A stretch of DNA of 64,000 nt, taken from Jejuia algarum. Its GTDB lineage: Bacteria; Bacteroidota; Bacteroidia; Flavobacteriales; Flavobacteriaceae. Of the stretch, positions 17,225-27,600 are shown in pieces. The notes beneath the pieces were generated by a model. That model ran no database searches. It saw only the letters and a program-made list of their open reading frames with translations, and had not been told where the DNA came from. The stretch is from positions 186,001-250,000 of the forward strand of contig CANMAQ010000005.1 in assembly GCA_947495775.1 (NCBI GenBank), in the 5' to 3' direction. How positions within the stretch are numbered: position 1 is the first letter of the stretch; each line of letters starts with the position of its first letter. The position numbers were made by a program, and so were the translations under genes.

Positions 17225-20200
17225 ATCACTTCTATTAATTGTGTCATCCAACTTAGTTTTAATTGTGCTATAGACCAGGGAATGGTATCTAAGAGCATAT
17301 CGAAAGAGCGTGCTTCAACGTTTAGAACGTATTTTTGATCTTCAATAGTAATACGACCAGGTCTGCATAAAAAAGACCCTCTTAAACCCTCTATTGACGT
17401 ATTTCCTATAGTGGACCAATGCGAAATAATTGCTTTAAGCATACCATCTATTACTGTTTTTTCAGAAGCAGATAATTCAAACCTTTCCGGTACTGGGGCA
17501 TAAATAGGCATACCACAAATGATTTTATTGAGAATTAAATCCTGTTCTTGAGCGCTTACATTACCAGTGGCGGCATATTGTAAAGCATATAGTGCCTTAT
17601 ACAGACAGCTGTCGCTTACAAAAGTACCGTTGTTTAGAAGTTGCATACGATCGAACAACATAGGGATATAAGGTGCTATGATAATTAGACCCGCATTTTC
17701 AATAAAAATGGCGTCTCCGATGGTGTCCTCTTCTTCTCTAGTTTCTGGCATAAGCTGCTCTGCTTTTAGAGCTGTTGTATCTAGATCTAATAAAGGGTGC
17801 AAATGTGTAGCTATACTTGGTAATAGTTGCTGTGTTGTATCTAATAGCGTTTTAAAAAAGCTGCGTTTCGAAGGGAAGGCAGGTACTTTATGTAGACTTT
17901 CATAAAAAATTGCAGTCCAGGTGTGTACGGTTCTATGGTGTTGTGCTTGTATGGCGCTATTTAAAAATAACTTATCTATAAAACGAATCCAAATGTGCTG
18001 GTAGGCTTTCGCATTCAATGCGGTTCGAAGTGCTTTAAAGAGTTCAAAAAAACGAAGTAGCATATGGTGATCAGCTATTGGAAACACTAGGGTTAAAGCA
18101 CGCTTTTGGGCACTAAAATTTAAGCGCTCTATAAGCTGTTTTCTAAATGAAATCTGTTTTAAATAAAAATACAGAAGTTCTGGCTGCGTTGTAGAGAGCG
18201 TATTTAAATCTTCAATAAGTATTTTGCTATTTACAGTGTTAATAGCAGTACTCCAACTACGTGTAGTTTGAAGTTGTGTCATGCTATTTTGAAGTGTTGT
18301 AAGTGGCGAGATTACCTGATTAGAAAGCCATATTATTAACGCTTTATGATGTTGTGAATCTGCATGATACGCTTTTAAACGTTCTAGGAGCAACTGTTCC
18401 ACATGGTGTTTCGCACACTTAAAAGCTTTAGTGACCTGTTGTAAAAAACGTTGTGTTAACTGTACGCTATCTACTGAGGGTGTTTTTAAAACGGTTTTTA
18501 ATAGATCTAATTTTAAAGCCGTGTAAAAAGCTGGTGGAATTTGTGCCAGTCCAGAGAGGTCTCCTTTTAAAAGTGAGACGAAGAGGTCATGTGTAGCTAT
18601 AGTGGGTAGTGCAGCGACAGATTGTATATGACTAAGCATACTGTTAAAGGTAGGTGTATCTAACTGAGTAACGAAATGGTTTTGGTATTGTGCTGTTTTA
18701 AAGTGGGCAATTAGTAGTTCAGGAAACACATCTAAAGCGGTTCTAATGCTGTATTGAAAAGTCGCAATTGACTTTGAAGTTGCCCACCACGGCAATTTAC
18801 CATGATTCATATAGTAGATAGAAAGTTCTATAGCATAAACATTAGAGTTGGCGTGTGGCGCTGTTGTATTGTTTGTATTTGGTATGAGTTTTAAAAACGT
18901 AAAGAGCCCTTCTGGAACTTTCCATTCGGTTTGCATGTTTTTAAATGTACTGATAATGGTTGTTTCCGAAACCTTAAATGTTTTAGAAAAGGCCGCAATG
19001 TTTTGAGCAATGCAGGTACTTAAGTCTTCTATGTCACGCTTAAAAAAGGCATTAAGTAACGTGTTTAAGAGCTGTTTATAGTTGCTTTTAGAACTATTGT
19101 TTTTGGCTTTAGGCAGCGCCTTAAACGCATAGCTGTCTTTAGACTGTAATCTCTTTTTAGCATGCAAAATAACCGCCTTAAGTTTGGGGTCTACAACTAA
19201 TAATGTTGCGATATGTTCCGTTTCATTTAAAAGCGTATGTGTGTCTTTACCTTTTGCTTCCACAGCGATAAGCCGTAATACCAGCCACTCGCTTAGTGTC
19301 TCTAAAGCAGCTAGTTTATGTTGTGAATAGCGTTCTACTAAAGCTAAAGTTAATTTAAAAGTAGTACTGTTATAGTAGCGGCACGGCCTTAATAACCTCT
19401 CAAATTCGGCTTGGGTTAATACCTTAACACCTTGGTAGTACGAATGTAAAGCCTTAGCGTGAGCTGTTAAATGTGTTGAATACTGTTCTAACTTTGGGAC
19501 ATAAGGTTGAAGTGCTTTTAACGTATCCAGATGTTTTAAAAGACCTTGTTGTGTTTTGTAAGTATCTGTTTTTGTACTATGGACTACGGTAAGAATAAAG
19601 GGAGCATCAATAGTTATGGTTTTTAAAATTTGGTGTAAAAAGGCGTCTATGCCGTGTGTGGCATGTTCACTATGCTGTCTATAAGCGTGTAATGCTAATG
19701 TTCCAAATTGAGCATTAAGAGACGTTAGAGTAGAGGAGGTTAGATTTAATGTTATTGCAGAAGCTTTTAAAGCCGTATAAAATGCTGTGATAGTTTTAAA
19801 AACAGCAAATGGCGCTTGTGTTATGATGTCATAAAGTAGTGGTGCAGGGAAGCGTTTCGTTAGTGCAATGAGACGTTCGGGTTGTGCTTTGAGGTGTGAT
19901 AAAAAGAGCGTGAAAAATGCTGTTTTATCATGTACTAAAGCCGTAGCGATTTGTGTGTAAAAATCAGGCTCACGTGTTAGTGAACTTTGTTCTGGCAATG
20001 CATGGTGTTTTAGAAAAAAGTCTAAGGTTTCCAAAAAAGGAATCGTATCAGCATTTAAGCCATTCTGTGAATTGGTAGGATCTACTCGAACCTCATCATA
20101 AAGGTTTAAAATGTGATGCTCAAAATAGGAAGAAGTAGTTAATGTGTTTTGCTTTGGGGTGATCCCAGATGCGATAGCGCCAAGCAAATCTTTATAAGTA

Positions 20201-20961
20201 AGATTGTAACGTGCTGCTATTTTAGAGATGAGGTATTTTAAAAAATGAGGTCTGTTGGAGTGGTCTTTATTAGTGGTAAGTATATAACTAAGTATAAGTT
20301 CCCAAACGACTTGTTTAAACAACAATGTACTTGCCGCAAGCATAGGCGCTTGCGCTTGGTAACTTAATAGCTGTTTGCGCGTTGTATTTATAAATGTTCC
20401 TTCGTTTTTTTGAACAGCGTCTACTAGAGCTTCTAAAGCCATATCGCTAAATTGAGAACTTAAGCGTTGCCGTATAGCAGCTTGCGGTTCTGAGGTTTTG
20501 AAATGCTGTACAAGTGCATCTTTATCATCTTGTAGTACTTTTAATAAAAGGTCTTCTGGTGTTAAACCCGTAGTTGAACGCCAAGGCAAGTAACCATAAT
20601 TTAGAAAGAAAAGTAATTGCTCTAATTGTACGTGTGTTACAGGCGACCGGTTACCAGTAATCAAGGCGTTGTATACCGTGGTGTTAGATTTAAAAAAGGC
20701 ACTAAAATGCGCTTCAATTTTATACGCCAATTCATTTTCAAAGTTAGAAGCCGATAAGGTTCCCAAATCTAATGTAATACGATCGTATTGATCGTGGTAC
20801 TGTGGCGAATGGTGGGCGTCCATAACCTTTGTGAGAATGTTTTGAATCTTATGCTCTTGCAATTGGCTCATTTTAGATTGGTAAGTGTGGGCTTCACTTT
20901 CCTCATCTAGCGTAATCGCGTATTCTAAACGTTTTATGATATGTGTTGTAGCTGCTTTCAA
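17212..20961 (-). CDS. eCIS tape measure protein (Afp14/Pvc14-type)
   Basis: A 1249-residue, strongly helical cytoplasmic protein with the N-terminal pattern of the contractile-injection-system tape-measure family: HIIKRLEYAITLDEES…, then YDRITLDLGTLSASNFENEL. The rest is a long chain of helical repeats, including twice a 'NYGYLPW'/'NHGKLPWW' motif near residues 125 and 590 that recurs in this family. It would set sheath length and sit inside the tube during assembly. The only reasonable start is a TTG at 20961: a stop lies three codons upstream in frame, and the first internal ATG (Met31) would remove the conserved N-terminus. The gene is 6 bases from the preceding stop. Confidence 0.85.
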   Translation of the reverse strand: MKAATTHIIKRLEYAITLDEESEAHTYQSKMSQLQEHKIQNILTKVMDAHHSPQYHDQYDRITLDLGTLSASNFENELAYKIEAHFSAFFKSNTTVYNALITGNRSPVTHVQLEQLLFFLNYGYLPWRSTTGLTPEDLLLKVLQDDKDALVQHFKTSEPQAAIRQRLSSQFSDMALEALVDAVQKNEGTFINTTRKQLLSYQAQAPMLAASTLLFKQVVWELILSYILTTNKDHSNRPHFLKYLISKIAARYNLTYKDLLGAIASGITPKQNTLTTSSYFEHHILNLYDEVRVDPTNSQNGLNADTIPFLETLDFFLKHHALPEQSSLTREPDFYTQIATALVHDKTAFFTLFLSHLKAQPERLIALTKRFPAPLLYDIITQAPFAVFKTITAFYTALKASAITLNLTSSTLTSLNAQFGTLALHAYRQHSEHATHGIDAFLHQILKTITIDAPFILTVVHSTKTDTYKTQQGLLKHLDTLKALQPYVPKLEQYSTHLTAHAKALHSYYQGVKVLTQAEFERLLRPCRYYNSTTFKLTLALVERYSQHKLAALETLSEWLVLRLIAVEAKGKDTHTLLNETEHIATLLVVDPKLKAVILHAKKRLQSKDSYAFKALPKAKNNSSKSNYKQLLNTLLNAFFKRDIEDLSTCIAQNIAAFSKTFKVSETTIISTFKNMQTEWKVPEGLFTFLKLIPNTNNTTAPHANSNVYAIELSIYYMNHGKLPWWATSKSIATFQYSIRTALDVFPELLIAHFKTAQYQNHFVTQLDTPTFNSMLSHIQSVAALPTIATHDLFVSLLKGDLSGLAQIPPAFYTALKLDLLKTVLKTPSVDSVQLTQRFLQQVTKAFKCAKHHVEQLLLERLKAYHADSQHHKALIIWLSNQVISPLTTLQNSMTQLQTTRSWSTAINTVNSKILIEDLNTLSTTQPELLYFYLKQISFRKQLIERLNFSAQKRALTLVFPIADHHMLLRFFELFKALRTALNAKAYQHIWIRFIDKLFLNSAIQAQHHRTVHTWTAIFYESLHKVPAFPSKRSFFKTLLDTTQQLLPSIATHLHPLLDLDTTALKAEQLMPETREEEDTIGDAIFIENAGLIIIAPYIPMLFDRMQLLNNGTFVSDSCLYKALYALQYAATGNVSAQEQDLILNKIICGMPIYAPVPERFELSASEKTVIDGMLKAIISHWSTIGNTSIEGLRGSFLCRPGRITIEDQKYVLNVEARSFDMLLDTIPWSIAQLKLSWMTQLIEVIWRT

Positions 20962-20967
20962 TACGAA

Positions 20968-23838
20968 TTAGTGACTAGGGGTTAATGTTTGCAATAGCTT
21001 TATAAGTTCATAAGCATTGTATGTGAAATCCTTAGAGGCATTACTATGTTGCAATACTGCCAGCCATTTAAAATAGAAGGTTTCAAACAGGTGCATATGT
21101 TTGTAATCCATCCAATAGGTGGAAGCCTGTATATGTATGGGGACCTCTTCATAACAGGTGTTTTCAAAGCTATTTCTGAAATTTTCATTTTGAAAACGCA
21201 CTGGCCATGACGGTAAGATAAAACTGAGTCTAAATGTGAAAAAGGATTCGTTTACGGGGTGCGTATCATAATAGACATAACAGGAGGTGGCAGCTTCAAG
21301 ATCGGCAATATCATAAGCAAAGTCCTCTTGTTGCAGGTCTTTTAAGTATTGCGATACGAGAGCTTCAGAAGGAAACGACTGCTGAGATACGGCAAGACGT
21401 TCACCATTGGCCCCTTTTAAACTAATGGTATATCCCGAAGCTTCTTTATGACTTTCAAATTGCAATCGATGCTCTAAAACACCTTCTAATAGAGACGTGA
21501 CGTTGGCGTTGCGAACAGCAAATGTGGCGGTTTCAGGATGAGTGAATATAAGATCTAATTTAGAGTTTATTTGGCTAAAATCTACCGTAAAACCAAAATG
21601 TTTACCGCTATAAGCGGGGAGTAAAAGGACATGTTCTAACATAAAAAAACCTTCACTTTTCTGACTCAAATCTACGAGGTATGCTATGGTTTTATGTATT
21701 GCTTGTTCAGCCTCGGTTTCGGTTTTTGTACTATGGGCGACATAAGCTGTGCCATTGGTAGTGTGATGAAGAACATGGTATTGCGTTTTTTTACGATCTG
21801 CTTGTACAATCTTGTAACGTTCTGCAAGGATACCTTCACGCAACACGTATTCTAGAATACTGTCTTTATCTCCTACATAGTGCATGTAGCGGCGTAAATT
21901 TTCTTGAACATCTTCTTTTATATTGACTGTTTTTGAAGTTACTGTAATTGGTGTTTCTTTTGGGGTAGCCAAAGTAAGTGCTTCGATAACCACATCAATT
22001 TCTAAGGCTTCAGGATGTATGTGTATACCAGAGTCTGCAATGGTTTGCGAGAGGGGTTTAATTTCAAAATTAGCAATTCCCATAAGCAAGGCTATTTTTT
22101 TTAGAATCCCTGGGGTATCTTGCTGTGTTTTGTTGTCTGGGAGCAGAGCTGCACTATGATAGTTAAAAGATTTAGATCTGTTATAACTAATGGCTGCATA
22201 ATTTTTAACGAGCTCTTGTTTAACAGCTAAAAACTTGTCTTTAAAATGTGTTGCAGGCATGGCAGAACCATAACTTGTCGTATTAATTTTAAATAGAGCA
22301 AACGTTTTAAAGGTTTCGCTGTGTCTTGCTAATAGGTGGTCTGCTATCTTATCGAGACGTTCTGGCGCGTGCTCATCAAAAAGAGCATTTAGATTATGGG
22401 TGACCTGCGTCCAGTAGTTTAGAATTTCGGTGTCTGTGTCTACGTTATACATTGCTGGGGGTGCCAGTAATTCTAGGAGTGCTTTTGCATCGGGTAGGGT
22501 ATTCGTAAAATAAGATTGTTCTGTGTTATTAGCAACATCATAAAGGGTGTAGATATGACTAAGTTGGGCTAGAAAATTAATAATAACTTGATCGAAAGGC
22601 AATAGATAACCTTGCAATTGCTTTACCTGTGCTTGTCTTAATGCTGTTGCTTTAGAACCGATACCTCTATCGCCTACACCATAAATTTCGGGCAATTGTT
22701 TTCGAATAGGGAAATGGTAATTAATATCCTGTACTTGTCCTTCTGGGATAGGAATACTATTTAGAGAATTAGAGGCTGCTTTAAATTTACTGGCATCTAA
22801 TGCTTGAATAAAAGCAAGTTGCTTTTTAGTGGCCTTTAAATCGGGTTTAAAGGAGACGCCAGAGTTTTCGAAAATTAAACCATCGTTTGTTTCTGGAAAT
22901 AGAACACGCGCTGTTGTATGCTTAGGCATTTCAAAACGTTCTCTAATGCTATGTTGGGTTTGGCTTGCCGTATCTACATAATGCAATTGGAAATCGTTTA
23001 TGGTTACAACTCCAGAAATTTTAGAGATGCGCTTTATAATTTCTGAGACTTCTATAATTTGAAGTGGTTCTTTTAAATCTTCATCTTTTATAAAACCATT
23101 AGAGAGCAATGGGCCGTTAAAAATAGTATTGGTATCTAGCGCTTCATTTTGCAACTGACGCAATGCATAATAACCGACTTCTGGGGCTAGATAGTCATTA
23201 ATTTTATAGAGAATACGGGCTAAAACTTCTTCACTATCTACTAAATCTAAGAGCGTTATTTTTAAATCAACTTTAAATGTTAAAGAGCGATACACTTCTA
23301 TACTATGTAAGCGTTCACACAGGTTACGATGGGTGTTGTATAAGTGGTGTATTTCGTTAGTAATACGCTTGTTTTCTGAAATTTCTTCAGCAGAATTAGA
23401 TTGGTATTCGTATTTTTCAACATAAACCTGTAAAAGCCCTTTAATTGTATCTAATGCGGTATCACCTGTAGTTACAGGTTTAATCCAGACATTTTTAACA
23501 TTAGTAACTTGGTCAATCCATAGTTTTCTGTAATCGTTAAAGGTAACGGGGTTTGTCGTTAAAATATCAGAAGCCGTAAATAGGCCATTATCACCAGATA
23601 CTAAAGGACGCCCTTTAGACGATTGTAATATATCTTGAACAGGCAGTTTTATTTTATGCGCTATTTCTGTAATGGCATAAGCGATATTTTCTAATAGGGT
23701 AACGCCTGGATCGTGCTCGTTATAATCAGTCCATACGCCACCACTTAGCTTTTGTAAAATTTCTAAAGCTTCCTCGTGCAAACTTTCATAAAGGCTACTG
23801 CCTTTCTTTAGTTTAGAAATATACCCTTTATTGTTCAT
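20968..23838 (-). CDS. eCIS baseplate protein (Afp12/Pvc12-like)
   Basis: A 956-residue protein at the position of Afp12, between the baseplate-J/fibre-like genes and the tape measure. The N-terminal WTDYNEHDPGVTLLENIAYAITE is the characteristic eCIS/phage baseplate wedge motif shared by J-like proteins (W-T-x-x-x-x-x-D-P-G-x-x-x-x-E). Together with the baseplate J protein it should form the heterodimeric baseplate wedge. The C-terminal half has beta-rich modules with no family I can name. The start ATG at 23838 is well placed, and the downstream gene follows after 6 bases. Confidence 0.82.
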   Translation of the reverse strand: MNNKGYISKLKKGSSLYESLHEEALEILQKLSGGVWTDYNEHDPGVTLLENIAYAITEIAHKIKLPVQDILQSSKGRPLVSGDNGLFTASDILTTNPVTFNDYRKLWIDQVTNVKNVWIKPVTTGDTALDTIKGLLQVYVEKYEYQSNSAEEISENKRITNEIHHLYNTHRNLCERLHSIEVYRSLTFKVDLKITLLDLVDSEEVLARILYKINDYLAPEVGYYALRQLQNEALDTNTIFNGPLLSNGFIKDEDLKEPLQIIEVSEIIKRISKISGVVTINDFQLHYVDTASQTQHSIRERFEMPKHTTARVLFPETNDGLIFENSGVSFKPDLKATKKQLAFIQALDASKFKAASNSLNSIPIPEGQVQDINYHFPIRKQLPEIYGVGDRGIGSKATALRQAQVKQLQGYLLPFDQVIINFLAQLSHIYTLYDVANNTEQSYFTNTLPDAKALLELLAPPAMYNVDTDTEILNYWTQVTHNLNALFDEHAPERLDKIADHLLARHSETFKTFALFKINTTSYGSAMPATHFKDKFLAVKQELVKNYAAISYNRSKSFNYHSAALLPDNKTQQDTPGILKKIALLMGIANFEIKPLSQTIADSGIHIHPEALEIDVVIEALTLATPKETPITVTSKTVNIKEDVQENLRRYMHYVGDKDSILEYVLREGILAERYKIVQADRKKTQYHVLHHTTNGTAYVAHSTKTETEAEQAIHKTIAYLVDLSQKSEGFFMLEHVLLLPAYSGKHFGFTVDFSQINSKLDLIFTHPETATFAVRNANVTSLLEGVLEHRLQFESHKEASGYTISLKGANGERLAVSQQSFPSEALVSQYLKDLQQEDFAYDIADLEAATSCYVYYDTHPVNESFFTFRLSFILPSWPVRFQNENFRNSFENTCYEEVPIHIQASTYWMDYKHMHLFETFYFKWLAVLQHSNASKDFTYNAYELIKLLQTLTPSH

Positions 23839-23883
23839 TGGTTTGTGTTGTCTAGCGCTGTTTTTATCAAAAATAAGTTAGGG

Positions 23884-24648
23884 TTAAAGGGGGTAATCCT
23901 CAAACAATTGGTTCATATCGTTATCCCATAATTTACTAATATGGAAACGTATATTATGTCCATGACCATAGTCTGACCGTGTTTTGAGTTGTAATTTGTA
24001 ATTATAGGTTGTGCCTGTAAATCTTATGGCTATTTTGTTCCAAAACCAGCCATAATGTGCTTGTGTTTTTGATATTTTATGTCGAGATTTTCCAAAAGTA
24101 CTTAGGGCATGTGCATGTAATAAAGCATAGCGTCCCGCCTTTTCTTTCCCTACTTGGGCTAGAACTTCAAAGGCAATACAACCGTCTAAACCCGTAACGA
24201 CGTCGTGCCATTGGCCATCGGCAGCTACTGTACCTATAGCATGTGTACCCACGCGCTTGGTAGCACCTAGTGTTCCTGCTATTTCTAGAGTGGTTTTAGG
24301 GGTTTTAGTGCCAATACCAATAGTGCCAGATTTTTGAAATGTAATGGCAGGTGTGGCTTCTTTTTTCGTATCTGGAGCGACAATAGACAAGCTTTTAGCA
24401 TTGTCTTGATCTAAGGTAATACTCCATTCTGGAAGGTTGTTTTCTACGTTCTCATAAACACTAATAACACGGTTAGAGGTTTTGCCTTCTGGAGCAAGAA
24501 TTAAACCGTCTTCTTCGTTTTTTGAGATGCCATCATCGATTTTATTAACCATAGAATCTATGAGGCTTGAGAAATTACTTTCTTTAGGTCTAGCGCCTGC
24601 ACCAAATAATGACTTAAGGCTTTGTCTGTTTAATAATTTTATATTCAC
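23884..24648 (-). CDS. Putative eCIS fibre-like or baseplate-associated protein
   Basis: A 254-residue protein in the position where AFP-type clusters encode the tail fibre (Afp13). It has a short helical N-terminus, a middle with the trimeric-fibre phrase GTIGIGTKTPKTTLEIAGT (common in phage and eCIS fibres), and a C-terminal globular domain (VAADGQWHDVVTGLDGCIAFEVLAQVG… RYALLHAHALSTFGKS…) seen next to eCIS baseplates in other Bacteroidota. The start is GTG at 24648; no ATG lies upstream in frame. It could determine target binding or cage the spike; the structural role is unproven. Confidence 0.6.
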   Translation of the reverse strand: MNIKLLNRQSLKSLFGAGARPKESNFSSLIDSMVNKIDDGISKNEEDGLILAPEGKTSNRVISVYENVENNLPEWSITLDQDNAKSLSIVAPDTKKEATPAITFQKSGTIGIGTKTPKTTLEIAGTLGATKRVGTHAIGTVAADGQWHDVVTGLDGCIAFEVLAQVGKEKAGRYALLHAHALSTFGKSRHKISKTQAHYGWFWNKIAIRFTGTTYNYKLQLKTRSDYGHGHNIRFHISKLWDNDMNQLFEDYPL

Positions 24649-24671
24649 AAGTTCTAAATGATATGAAATGG

Positions 24672-27600
24672 TTATTCGAGTTTAAAATTTAAAATAGTAG
24701 GCTTTTTAAGCGTGCTTTTGGGCTTCGTTGCTGTTGGTGTGCCCTGTGCTGTTTCGGTATTTGGACTATCAGGAGGTGGGGCTTCATGATCGGATGCTAT
24801 GATGTAGTCAACACCAATTTGTAAATTGTCATTATCTCCCTCAGCACTGCTATGTGCATCTAAAATAGATGCGTTGTAAATGTTGTGTTTCGATTTTGGT
24901 GCGAGTATAGACCAAGGTGTTGTAGGTGCAATTTCTTCGCTTTCCTTGTATATTTTAACCGTAAAATTGTCCAATCCTTTTTTAACGATATGTTCTATCT
25001 CTAACTGTTTTACAGTTGAGATATAAGGTAGGTTTTCAATATGACTTCTTAGCATTCTAGGAATTATAATAGCGCCAATCCCTTCTATGGTTGTGCTATC
25101 GCTATGGGATAACGGACATAAATAGGCACTTATTTCTGTATTTAGTGCATTGCGGTAATAGCCCCCTTGATCTTCTGCTTCGAAGGTTGCAAAGCAATTT
25201 ACAAGCAACCATTCTACTTTAGGGTTTTGTACCGTAATAGTGATAAAAGGGTTGGCCTTACGTTTTATAAATTGGTGTATGCTATTAAGGGTTTCTGTGC
25301 TAAAATAATGGTGGGCATGATGCGTCCATTTGTTAGACATAACCACAAGCCGCACCTGTCCTGCACGAGGTTTAAAAGCACGGTTTAGATTTGTACATTT
25401 TACAGCAATAACATGGTGAAAACGCTCTAAGATTAAATGTTCAAAATCCCAAAGGGTTAAGGCCCTATCTTTATGTTTTAGGCGTTCACTAACGTTGGTG
25501 TAAAAGTGTTCTGAAGAGGCAGGTGTTTTTCCTCCATAGGAGTGCGCAGGCTGTATTATTTTTTTGAGTTCCGCAATCTTACGAATCGGTTTATGAATGC
25601 TATATGCGGGGACTATTTTTCCTAAAACATTCTCATCGGTACTGGTGCAATGCGCCTGTACAGCATTAAGGTAAATACCGTGCATTTTAGGGTAGGTATA
25701 GGCCTCTTTTTGCGCTACAAAGCGCAATTCATAATTTGTAGCCATACGTTTGGTTTCAAAATAGGGCAATACCAGTTCTATAATGCCAGAGGTGCTTAAT
25801 TGGGCTGTGCCATCGGTAATAATGTTTTTAGAGGGGAGCTGTATCCAACGTCCCATTTTTTTATACTCAATGGTGATATTGTTGGCATGCGTATTATTTA
25901 TTGGAGTATCGTTTACGAGGTCAAAAAACAGCGATAGTGTTTGGGTGCGTTCTAATTTAGACAATTTTAAATAGAGGTACCCAGAGCCATCAAAGTCACT
26001 AAACATGGTGTCTTTATAAACCCTACTGTCTTTTACTATGGTTTCTGTACCAAAAGGTGAGATGTGCATGTAACTGCCTTGTACACTTTCTGAACTGTTA
26101 TCGAAGGCATTATTAAAATAAATGGTATCGGTTGCAGCATAGGCTAAGGTGACTTGTTTCACTTTAGGAATAAAAGGCGGGTTGGGCAATGGTTTTGTGT
26201 CTTCGTTTTGAGCATTATAGCGCACTACAGCACTGTAATTTTTATGATATACAGATTTGCCAAAGGCATATTTAGGGGCTTTAAATTCTAATTTAAAGAA
26301 GCCTGAATGTGTATGCACATCATAAGGGATAGGATCTTTCTGGTGGTAATCTCTGGATAGTTTGTATTGGTCTAATGCAGAAACAGCTATGGTGGTTGTT
26401 TCAGAAAGTACCACGGTCTCATAGCCTTCTGGCGTGACTGCAGGAACGGTATCGAATAAGTTTACTGTAGCGGTTTTAGAGGGCGTTTTTGGGAACCAAA
26501 CCCCATGAGACAAGGCTTTAATATCTACTTGAAATGATGTATTTGTAATGCCTTCTTCATAAGCATTGTAATAGGTGTCGAATCCGCCATATGCTACTGG
26601 CAAGTTATCCCATGCTATAGTTATATTTAAGGCTGTAAGTTCTTTTTTAAACAACTCGCTTTTTCCTACCATTATATAGCTTCCAAGCGTTGGTGCTGCG
26701 CCAAATAGATGGAACGCTTTTGTAAGAGGCATTTTACCTACAGTATTATAGAGGCTTAAGTTTTTAACACCTTTTACGTGTGCATCTATGGTAACAGAAT
26801 CTACAGCGACACGTCTAAAAAACGAATACGTGTATACAGGGGCATAGGGGTCTAGTACAATTTTAACCATAGGAAAAGAGGTCTCTGTATGTTGTGTCGA
26901 TGCTTCTAGAGGTGGATGGGTGATGTCTAACGTAAACTGTATGGTGAATTGGCAGGCGGCTTCGTTGTAGCGTACACGATATTTGGAAAGGGTGACCCAA
27001 TCTTTTGCTGTAGAGTACGAAATACAGAATGCACGTTCGAAGGTGGTGTTAAAAACACTATCGAGCGGTGTTTCCAAAGTCTGTGCCATTTCATGAAGTA
27101 ACTGCCATAGGGTGGCTTTGGCACTTGTTGGTTCTAAATTGAATGTGATGGTAATGTCACGTTCTCCTTCTTCTAAAAAGAGCACAGGAGATGCTATAAT
27201 ACAACCAATAGTGGCAAGTGTATCTTTTGAAATGGTTGAGGTTATAATATTGTCTTCATTAGCGCCAAAAAGCGCTTGGTTAGGCACATGAGCTACAGGA
27301 CTCCCATTTTTAATACGTTCCGTTTTTAGAATAGAGGCTATGGTAGGACGGTGCGTCCCTATTTTAACAAAAGGGCTTGTATTGAAATAAAGGGTGTCTA
27401 AAGCTTCAATTTTAATAGGAACAACTTCTAAAGGTTTATCGGTTTCAAATTCAATATTTTGTTTGTGTTCAAATAGTTTGCCTGCATTTAATGGGGTATG
27501 GCTTGGTATGAGAATACCTTTAGATTTTGGTGTTAATTCAAAACAAACAACAGTTTGCGTGGGGATGCCTTCACTAGGAGTTTGTTGCAATATGTCTTTA

